Source: Pantanalinema rosaneae (GTDB taxonomy: Bacteria; Cyanobacteriota; Cyanobacteriia; Leptolyngbyales; Leptolyngbyaceae). From it: a stretch of 64,000 nucleotides of DNA. The notes below the pieces were generated by a model. It did not search any database. It saw only the letters and a list, made by a program, of their open reading frames with translations, and was not told the origin of the DNA. The stretch's first letter is position 1. The number at the start of each line of letters is the position of its first letter. This document shows positions 26,150-33,761 of the stretch, piece after piece. The stretch covers positions 62,001 through 126,000 of the forward strand of contig NZ_JBLZFZ010000011.1 of the NCBI RefSeq assembly GCF_050753385.1, given 5' to 3'. The translations under genes and the position numbers were made by a program.

Positions 26150-29100
26150 TTACTCTTCCTCTATGTGCTCGTCAGCGATACGTCTTGCATCCCTTTCGTA
26201 AGAATGCGCTAATTCTCTAAGGGTGACTGCAAACCTTTGATATCCAGCATTCTCTAAATCCTCCGCCTTCTTATTGAATGCATCAGCAAGAGCTTTCTCT
26301 GCTGCCCCAGTTGGATCTACCCAATGTACTCCACGAGAATTAAATGTTGCGGTGCGAAATCCTCTTCTCATTACATCGGCATCTTTAGCGTTAAGAGCTT
26401 GAGCTACGTCACGGTTGATCCAGAGTCCGTCATTGTCAGGTTTACTATGAGTAAGCACTTGTCCAACATGAACAAGTGCTACTTCAAGATGTCCAGACTC
26501 TTTGCAGGAAATTTTCACTGCCTTTAACCACATATGAAAAGCTTCACCTGAGAAAGTTCCATCAGGCTGAGTGCCTGGTGGAATCTTCCATTCCTTAAGC
26601 AAATGGTAGCCATTCTGGGCTATCTTCCTAGTTCTCTCAGTAGTTTCTTTTTGTGGAGACGAAGTACCTTTCGCCTTGTAAACGAGACGAATGATTTCAC
26701 AGAAAAATTCTGGATCACTAGAGAGCCTGTCTTCTAAAGCTCTAGGGCGAACTGAGCGATGGTTGTAAAGTAGGGGGAGATATGCCCATTCAATATGAAA
26801 TAAATCATTGGGGTCAGTTTCAGGATCGTTCTGGAGAGCTGCTATAAGTTCTTCAATGTGATATGGATCCATTTGAGATACTGGTTCTACCGAGGAAGCA
26901 GCAGCCAGTAGAGCTTTAACAGTGCGGTCTTGATCCAGTGGCTCTTTATTGCTTAGGCACGTATAGAGGCAATCGATAGCTCTATAAGGTCTTCCATGCT
27001 CAATTAATTTATCCACGGCTGTTTCGAGGTCACCCTCCACCTGAAAAGGTCTTACATCTACTCGTTTCCAATATTCGCTTTCGTTAGAACCAAGTAACGT
27101 AAAAACACGCAACCAGGTTTCTGGGGTAAAGGGTAGATAAGCAAAAAACTGAGCTACTTGAGAAGGAGTCCAATTTTGCAAATCAACATTATCAACCCAA
27201 TTCCAACCCTTAAACTCATAGCAACCTACAACATAACCAAGAGTAAAGCTCACTATGCTTCGATTTTCTGCCGCTAGGAGAGTAGGAAGAACAGCTATTT
27301 GAATCTGCTGACTGTCAATCTCGCTTAAAGCATAGCCAACATAGTTAGGACGTTCTACTTCTTCAGCAAATTGCAGGACAGCAGTAATTCCTCCATAGTC
27401 AAATATCTCTTTAATTGCCTCTTTACGTCTTTTATTGAGCTGATGTCGTTGCTCATCCCAATGCCCTTGCTTCTCGAAAAGATCCAATTCCCGATTTGCA
27501 AATAAGCGTCGGTAGAGGTAAAGCAGATTTGTCGGTGCAAGTTTCTTTGAGACAGACTCAAGTTTAGAGACAAGATCAGTAGGCAAGGCCCAATCAGCAT
27601 CAGCATATCGCCTATGCTTCGTCGTTAGCTCAACTAGAGAAGTCCATAAATTTTGACGCTCTTCTTCCGTTAAACCTGTAACTTTGTCGGAGGCTAAATA
27701 GTCTATAACATTCTCAAAAACAGGATTGACCAAGTTGTCGATATAGTGGATGAGTTCCATCAACTTATCTGTATCATTTTGTGCCATTTGAAAGGCTTGG
27801 TCGCAGTAAAAAGAAACTTGGTTCCAATAATCTTGTCCTATAACTTTCTCATTCCAATCTTCTGGAATTGACCTTCGCCAAATTGGTTTATGGGTTCCGG
27901 TAGAAGATTGATGTTGATTTGGTAATAGGCTAATCAAAAGTTTCCATGCAACCTCAGGCACCTCATTAGTAAGTGTTTTCACAGCAACCTGACGTTTTTC
28001 AATTGGTGCTGTTGTTTGAGGTAACCAAGGTAAAAAAATCATTGTGAGGGAGGATTGCGGTCGGTTCGCCCAATTACCTCCAGGATCTCGTTCTGCAAGC
28101 TCTCCTAAAATAACTGTGGTGCGAACTAGATAATCGGCTTCCCACGCAAGACTCTCTAAAGCCCAAAGAAGTCCAGTCAAATAATTACCACCAGTAATTC
28201 CATTGCCCTCTTGTGAAAACAATTTATGGAATGGACAGTTTTGAGCCTGTAAAGCAGCCTCAATCGCATGGAGAAAAGTATCCGGTGACGCTTCAGAAAT
28301 AAGGGGCAATAGATTGTTCAAACTTCCCCACAAAACCCAATCTATCTCGTTCAATATTTCTCTTACTGCCAAACTGGCAACAGCTTCGGGTTTATCAGCA
28401 GAGCAATTTGACAACGCATTTGGGTATGTTCCGAGAATTGCAAAGGTTTCAGCTAGACCTTTTCGCAGAACATTTGAGTGAGCCAACTTTTTACCATAAA
28501 TATGTGCAGCAAATCTGTCCTCAGGTGCCAACTCAAATTGAGGATCAGGCTCTTTAAGAACATTTACTGCACAAACTTTTAGGTTATCTAAATCCCCGTC
28601 AAATATGCGTTGTCCAAGAGACTGCCATAGGAGTAGTCGATCGCTAACCTTCCAAATCCCATTCTTCAGTATCAGTGGGCTATTCTCTTCATGTAAGACC
28701 TCTCTTATAGGCAAGATCCATTCAGAATAATCGCATCGAGCAAGCGAGCTTATAATTGCACGATCGGCTTCTGATTGTTCATCCCAGGAACCAATTAGAT
28801 TGGCAACGGTAAGAGCAGAGGCGTGTTGGCTACTGTTCCAGTCTTGAACTGAATTAGGAGGTGTTCTTTTAGAGAGTTCTTGAGGAATTGTTTCATAGAT
28901 ACGAGTTTGAAAAGCCTTGCGTATCTCATCAGAAACCGTCTCTCGCGTTACTATTCCTGCATTTTTGTTAGCAGTCTGTACCTCGTCGATGAGCTGAGTC
29001 CATAGCCCATGTGCCTCTTCCTGAGAATACTGACCAATCAAAGAATGTAACAGAGATAAGGCAACCCCAGATTTGATATCAAGATCATAACCAATCAGGT

Positions 29101-29692
29101 GAAAATGGCGGAGAAAATAGAATAAGTCTTCAGGCGGTAAACTTTCATTTCCCGAAATCTTCAACAGATGATGACGAAAAACATCAAGCTTTTCACGTTT
29201 CTTTTGGTGACTAAAATTCGCTAGTTCGACTTTCTTGAAGAAGTCTTCAGAATCTTCGGAATGTCGAGACCATTCAAGAATTGTCCGAACATGATCAGTA
29301 TCAGTAGAACTCAGTGGACCAGTAATAAGAGCGATACAATCTCTTCCTTTAGTAAAGATATCTGAGTTGTTAAAGTCGATCCAAGCGGCTTGTAATACCT
29401 CAGCAAGCACCTTACTATTTTTTGTAATACTGATTGAATGCTTGATCTGTGCAAGCATTTTGACAGTGTTGCTCCTATCAAAGCTTTCAGCAAAGACAAT
29501 CAAATCATCCGTTGCGTAGCCATCATATTTGCCTTGGAGCTTAATTCTATTAATCGGCCAACGAGGTAAACATGGAGAAAATCCTCCAGCTAACATTAGT
29601 ACAACGAATGAAGCTTGGATGTGAGCTTCAAAAACACCGCCGCCGCCCCCGGTTGAAAATGGATTACTGAGTTGCTTTTCGTCTTCGTTCAT
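26150..29692 (-). CDS. Large protein with predicted PD-(D/E)XK nuclease N terminus
   Basis: This protein of about 1180 residues is the last gene of the minus-strand operon. I place the start at the ATG (MNEDEKQLSNPFST). GAGGAAG lies a few bases before it, whereas the upstream TTG has no RBS. Residues 15-84 look like the N-terminal nuclease of Cap4/DUF4297-type effectors: NPFSTGGGGGVFEAHIQ (Glu22), then TDDLIVFAES (Asp62/63), then AQIKHS (Gln82, Lys84). The remaining 1000 residues look like helical repeats with no Walker A motif and no membrane segment. By analogy with Avs/CBASS effectors it could degrade DNA when triggered. That is inference, and no closer family was recognised. It follows the ATPase stop codon by 16 bases and is probably co-translated. 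Confidence 0.6.
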   Translation of the reverse strand: MNEDEKQLSNPFSTGGGGGVFEAHIQASFVVLMLAGGFSPCLPRWPINRIKLQGKYDGYATDDLIVFAESFDRSNTVKMLAQIKHSISITKNSKVLAEVLQAAWIDFNNSDIFTKGRDCIALITGPLSSTDTDHVRTILEWSRHSEDSEDFFKKVELANFSHQKKREKLDVFRHHLLKISGNESLPPEDLFYFLRHFHLIGYDLDIKSGVALSLLHSLIGQYSQEEAHGLWTQLIDEVQTANKNAGIVTRETVSDEIRKAFQTRIYETIPQELSKRTPPNSVQDWNSSQHASALTVANLIGSWDEQSEADRAIISSLARCDYSEWILPIREVLHEENSPLILKNGIWKVSDRLLLWQSLGQRIFDGDLDNLKVCAVNVLKEPDPQFELAPEDRFAAHIYGKKLAHSNVLRKGLAETFAILGTYPNALSNCSADKPEAVASLAVREILNEIDWVLWGSLNNLLPLISEASPDTFLHAIEAALQAQNCPFHKLFSQEGNGITGGNYLTGLLWALESLAWEADYLVRTTVILGELAERDPGGNWANRPQSSLTMIFLPWLPQTTAPIEKRQVAVKTLTNEVPEVAWKLLISLLPNQHQSSTGTHKPIWRRSIPEDWNEKVIGQDYWNQVSFYCDQAFQMAQNDTDKLMELIHYIDNLVNPVFENVIDYLASDKVTGLTEEERQNLWTSLVELTTKHRRYADADWALPTDLVSKLESVSKKLAPTNLLYLYRRLFANRELDLFEKQGHWDEQRHQLNKRRKEAIKEIFDYGGITAVLQFAEEVERPNYVGYALSEIDSQQIQIAVLPTLLAAENRSIVSFTLGYVVGCYEFKGWNWVDNVDLQNWTPSQVAQFFAYLPFTPETWLRVFTLLGSNESEYWKRVDVRPFQVEGDLETAVDKLIEHGRPYRAIDCLYTCLSNKEPLDQDRTVKALLAAASSVEPVSQMDPYHIEELIAALQNDPETDPNDLFHIEWAYLPLLYNHRSVRPRALEDRLSSDPEFFCEIIRLVYKAKGTSSPQKETTERTRKIAQNGYHLLKEWKIPPGTQPDGTFSGEAFHMWLKAVKISCKESGHLEVALVHVGQVLTHSKPDNDGLWINRDVAQALNAKDADVMRRGFRTATFNSRGVHWVDPTGAAEKALADAFNKKAEDLENAGYQRFAVTLRELAHSYERDARRIADEHIEEE

Positions 29693-29708
29693 ACTCAGCT
29701 TCCTCGGC

Positions 29709-32700
29709 TTAATCCTGCTCAAAAGATTGACTGTTGAACTTGAGCGTCCGGCAATTCTCCATGACAGTACGCGCTACATCATCGGGTACTCCCTCAGGAA
29801 TTTCAGCTTCAATCTCCAAAGTAATTTTGACCGTTGCGCCATTCAAAGCGGTTAGATGTTGAATGACCTCGTTCGCGATCGCCGAAGCATCTCGGTTAAT
29901 TCGCATCGCATCAATTTCCACATTTCCATAAAACCTACGGAGGATAGGTGCTTGAGTTCCTCCTGACCCGTCCTGTTCACCATCCTTTGTAGCATTGTCA
30001 CCAGAACCATCAGATGGTGTGCTGCCACCAGTTGTCCCTCCTACGGGAACGGTTGTAGTACTGCCCGTGGTAATTGTGATTGCCTGAGCTGCTTCAGTAT
30101 CGAATTGCTGCTGAGCAACATCTGGCTTAACCAGAAGGCTTTGAGGGCTAATACTGGGACTGATGCCCGTTGCAGCACGCAGACCCAGGTACTTTCCTTT
30201 TACGTCATCAAAGCCTTCTGCATAGGCGAAGTTATCGGCCCACACCGTTGAGGTGACTCCATCTCGAACGGCTTCCAGAAGAACGGATTGATTCTTCAAG
30301 CGAGGGAGATAGAGGTACTGGGTGAGATATTCCCAAAGCCGTTTTAGATCGATGTGATTCGTGTCTCGCCAGAGAAACTTATCCAGTGCCTCGAGTCGCA
30401 GGTTGGTAGCTGCATAAGTGGCAAGCAGGTCGCCTTCATAGACTGCTTTGCGACTGGCACGAATGATGGGTGAATCCTGCCCTTGCAGTCGGGTTTCCTT
30501 CCACTCAATACCGCCCTGAGCATCGGGTTGAGTTGGTATCAGCAGCCACTGATACGTATCACAGAGGATATTATCAACGTCTTTGTTGCTGCCATCCCGT
30601 TTCGTTTCAGCCTGACTTCGTTGAAAATTATCGAGGTTAAGCGTTTTCTTCTTATCGTCAGCCAGAACAGATTCCCACGCTAGGTATTGGGCGACATTTC
30701 GTTCTAGGTTTTCAATTTTGGCTTTATCTGCGGTCAGGAAAAGCAGGGTATTCTTGTGGTATCGCGGCCCACTACCTTTGTGGTTGAGAGCACCATCAAT
30801 CCACTTGCGAGCTGGGCTGTCATCACTCAAACGAGTGTGAGGGTGCTGTGGATCAAGCACCACCAGCCTTACCCCTAAGGAGGGGTCGTCTGGAATATCT
30901 GCGGTGGATTCAGGAGCAACGTGGACAGCACTAAATTCTCCTCGATCGCTAGGCTTTTTGTTGAATGCTTCTAAACGATTCGTGATTTCCTTCCAGACTT
31001 GGTAGCGATCGCTCAAAAACTGATCGGCGCGTTCTTGAGCGGTGCGGTTGACATTGGGCTGAGTGGAAACCCAATAGCGATTGCCGTCGATATACAGATA
31101 GGTTGCCTGATCCGTGAGCCGTCGCAGGGCATCACCAAAGGTGGCAACACTTTCCCCTGGTTGAACACAGCCCAGCTTCACTCTGCGATCTTCTAACCCA
31201 CGATTGGCAGCTCGCAAGGTGGGAGCAGATCCCATGTAGACGGTGCGGGTGACGCGGCGACAGGCAGAGTAACGACCCAGATTCGGATTATTGCGATCGA
31301 GGGAGAGGGGGAGGGAATTGGCTCCATCCACATCCTTATCGATCACGGGAATCCAGTTGTCCTCCAGATAACGAGTGAGTTCAGACTGCACTTGCGGATC
31401 ATCCATTGGAACATGGGCTGGCATGATCATGAGGCTCTGGTCATTTCGCTCCCAAAGGGAATGGATGACTTTTGCCATGAGACGCAGCACACCACGAGTT
31501 CGCTGGAATTTGTCGAGGGTAGACCAGTCAGAATAAAGGCGATCGAACAATTCGGGATGGATGGGGTAGGCATCTCGCATTCGCCGCTCGTAGTCAGCTT
31601 CCTTACATTCGCCAGGGAACTCCTGTCCCTGAGTGCGATACATATCTGAGAAGGCTTTCACCACAGCGTCCCGTTGCACAAATAGGCTGGGGTCAGCGGT
31701 CGTTTGGAACAAGCGCCGCCGCACAATTTCAAAACTCTCTTCCGCACTGGCGGGTCGCCAGGGAGACTCCACGCGACCGATCGCATTTTTGAGTCTGTCT
31801 AGGGCTTCCTTGCCGCGATCGCCCCCAATCTCAATATCGGATGACGGAATACTAACCACCAGCAGGGTTTCTTTGGCATTCTTTGCCGATTCGCTGAGAG
31901 TCTGGGCAAAGGTGAAGTGAGTATCAAAGTTTCCGGCTGGCAGATCGCTCTTATCATGAAGCTGACGGGCATAGGCAACCCACTCATCGACCAGGATGAG
32001 AACGGGCGCATATTTATTGAACAGATCTTTGAGAGCATCTCCTGGATTGGTTGCGCTTTCGTCGGCTTGGCGCATCATCTCGTAGCCTTCTTTGCCACCG
32101 AGTTGCCAGCCAATTTCACCCCAAAGTGTTCGCACTTGAGTGCCGTCTGACTTTTGATGAATCTGTCCGGGGGAAATTTTGTTACCGACCAAAACGACGG
32201 TGTTGACGTTCTGGGGCGGTTCATTCACATCCGCTTCCTGGAAAAGGGGTTCCATTCCCGGTAGGTCTTTGGCAGCTACCCCGAAACAGAGGTGATAGAG
32301 AGCAAGCATGGCGTGGGTTTTACCACCACCGAAGTTGGTTTGAAGTTCAATCACGGGATCGCCACCCTTGCCACTGAGTCGCAGCAGTGCGCCCGTGAGA
32401 AGTTGCTTCAGTCCATCCGTCAAATAGGTACGCCGAAAGAACTCGGTTGGCAGACGATATTCGTCAGAACCTTCATCCAGGTAGACCTGCCAAAGGTCAG
32501 CGGCGAATTCTGCTTGCTGGTAGCGACCGGAGGCGACATCCGGGTGAGGGGTTACAATTTCGCGCCACGGCTTGAGTCCAGACATGGGCTGGCCTTCGGT
32601 GGGAGCCACCGCCGCACGCCGAGTTTCCCGTCGAGCCTGGTCTTCAAAACGCACCCGCAGCAGTTCTTGTTTCTGTTTTTCGACTTGATCGGCTTCTGGT

Positions 32701-33077
32701 GCAGAAATGGCAGTGAGGAGACGTGCCATGCTATCGAGGGCGCGATAAGCGTCATCCGTTGAGAAGGTGGACGTGTGTGCCCAGTCGTTTCGGGTATCTC
32801 GCAACTCACTGACGATACTTCGTTCAGTACGCCCTAACGTATTACGGAAGACGTTATTCCACTGCTCCCACATCACCATGAGCAGGGCAGAAACATCTTC
32901 TTTGAGGACATCTTGGACTTCACGACGAGCCACGTAGTGATCGGGCAGACTAGAGGAAGCAGGAATCAACCACCGATCGCCATGTATGGTCTTCATCTCC
33001 CGCTCAATATAGGGGTAAAGCCCATCGCGGAGTAGATTCAAGGCTCTGCCGACTCGTTCGTGGTTGCTAATCGCCAT
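29709..33077 (-). CDS. DUF499-type ATPase with N-terminal Swt1-like HEPN domain
   Basis: The 1122-residue protein has an N-terminal HEPN-like domain (RNDWAH at about residue 96, the RxxxxH ribonuclease signature) and a DUF499 P-loop core. Walker A is NFGGGKTH at about residue 250 and Walker B is VLILVDEW at about 358. Similar proteins accompany DUF1156 methylases and SNF2-like helicases in BREX-like and related systems, where the ATPase resembles BrxC/PglY. The C terminus has a Gly/Ser/Thr-rich linker (GGTTGGSTPSDGSGDN). It is followed 16 bases later by the large nuclease-like gene and preceded by a toxin-antitoxin pair in the same operon. Confidence 0.82.
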   Translation of the reverse strand: MAISNHERVGRALNLLRDGLYPYIEREMKTIHGDRWLIPASSSLPDHYVARREVQDVLKEDVSALLMVMWEQWNNVFRNTLGRTERSIVSELRDTRNDWAHTSTFSTDDAYRALDSMARLLTAISAPEADQVEKQKQELLRVRFEDQARRETRRAAVAPTEGQPMSGLKPWREIVTPHPDVASGRYQQAEFAADLWQVYLDEGSDEYRLPTEFFRRTYLTDGLKQLLTGALLRLSGKGGDPVIELQTNFGGGKTHAMLALYHLCFGVAAKDLPGMEPLFQEADVNEPPQNVNTVVLVGNKISPGQIHQKSDGTQVRTLWGEIGWQLGGKEGYEMMRQADESATNPGDALKDLFNKYAPVLILVDEWVAYARQLHDKSDLPAGNFDTHFTFAQTLSESAKNAKETLLVVSIPSSDIEIGGDRGKEALDRLKNAIGRVESPWRPASAEESFEIVRRRLFQTTADPSLFVQRDAVVKAFSDMYRTQGQEFPGECKEADYERRMRDAYPIHPELFDRLYSDWSTLDKFQRTRGVLRLMAKVIHSLWERNDQSLMIMPAHVPMDDPQVQSELTRYLEDNWIPVIDKDVDGANSLPLSLDRNNPNLGRYSACRRVTRTVYMGSAPTLRAANRGLEDRRVKLGCVQPGESVATFGDALRRLTDQATYLYIDGNRYWVSTQPNVNRTAQERADQFLSDRYQVWKEITNRLEAFNKKPSDRGEFSAVHVAPESTADIPDDPSLGVRLVVLDPQHPHTRLSDDSPARKWIDGALNHKGSGPRYHKNTLLFLTADKAKIENLERNVAQYLAWESVLADDKKKTLNLDNFQRSQAETKRDGSNKDVDNILCDTYQWLLIPTQPDAQGGIEWKETRLQGQDSPIIRASRKAVYEGDLLATYAATNLRLEALDKFLWRDTNHIDLKRLWEYLTQYLYLPRLKNQSVLLEAVRDGVTSTVWADNFAYAEGFDDVKGKYLGLRAATGISPSISPQSLLVKPDVAQQQFDTEAAQAITITTGSTTTVPVGGTTGGSTPSDGSGDNATKDGEQDGSGGTQAPILRRFYGNVEIDAMRINRDASAIANEVIQHLTALNGATVKITLEIEAEIPEGVPDDVARTVMENCRTLKFNSQSFEQD

Positions 33078-33100
33078 AGAATGTTCTCTAATTTCGTCAA

Positions 33101-33517
33101 TTACTTGGGTTGAGGATTCCAGAAGTCCAAAGCCTGGAAGATGCCAAAATCACGGAAGTTGTATGTCCAAATCGGGCAACGGTATCGCAGGGCTGTCAGT
33201 ACAACGGTGGCATCTTCGAGAGAACCTTGCCATTGAGGAAGTTGCACAACCATTCCCTGTAATTCATCAAAGTCGGTTTGCTCTAAGGGTAAGGAATACA
33301 GGCTGTTTTGTATAACCTTCAAAGTGTTTTGGGCAATTTCTGGACGGGTACGTTGGAGCAACCATTTATAAACCTCAAAAATAATGGGGATGGGGGTTAA
33401 CAAAATTGTTTTCTGTTGAGCTAGTTGCTGAAATCCCCTGACACAATCCGTGTGATAGGTGTCTTTGGCATAGAACAAGCCAATCAATGGACCCGCGTCA
33501 AGGACGATCTGTTTCAA
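33101..33517 (-). CDS. PIN-domain toxin, VapC-like
   Basis: The 138-residue protein has the PIN acidic residues: IVLDAGPLIGL (Asp7), IFEVYKW, EDATVV, and a C-terminal YNFRDFG. VapC-type toxins cut RNA when released from their partner. The TTG start overlaps the upstream antitoxin's TGA (TTGA), so the two genes are coupled. It sits 24 bases before the DUF499 ATPase gene inside the defence operon. It may therefore act as an addiction module for the operon or as an extra effector. Confidence 0.8.
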   Translation of the reverse strand: MKQIVLDAGPLIGLFYAKDTYHTDCVRGFQQLAQQKTILLTPIPIIFEVYKWLLQRTRPEIAQNTLKVIQNSLYSLPLEQTDFDELQGMVVQLPQWQGSLEDATVVLTALRYRCPIWTYNFRDFGIFQALDFWNPQPK

Positions 33518-33729
33518 TTTTCAAAATCCTCCGCGTGTTCGGCGGCTCCGCGAGGCGCATCTGTAACAATGCCTGCAAGCTCTAGCAGTTTGGAGCTATC
33601 TTTTGGGAGCAACTTGATCTTGAGGGCTTCATGAATCAGCCCAACGAGCGTTTCTTCTGGATGGGTTTGCAGATAGGTATTCAGTTGTTCGGCGAGTTGA
33701 TCCGGTAGTTCAATGGTGAGTTGAGTCAT
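33514..33729 (-). CDS. Small antitoxin of a VapBC-like pair
   Basis: The 71-residue product starts with a short strand (LTIELPDQLAEQLNTYL) like ribbon-helix-helix antitoxins and has an acidic C terminus (AEHAEDFEN) that could mask the PIN toxin. It lies 32 bases after the methylase gene and overlaps the toxin start. The antitoxin normally also represses its own promoter, but no separate promoter is obvious here. Confidence 0.72.
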   Translation of the reverse strand: MTQLTIELPDQLAEQLNTYLQTHPEETLVGLIHEALKIKLLPKDSSKLLELAGIVTDAPRGAAEHAEDFEN

Positions 33730-33761
33730 TAATCAATCCTCCAAAATCGACAATCCGAAAC

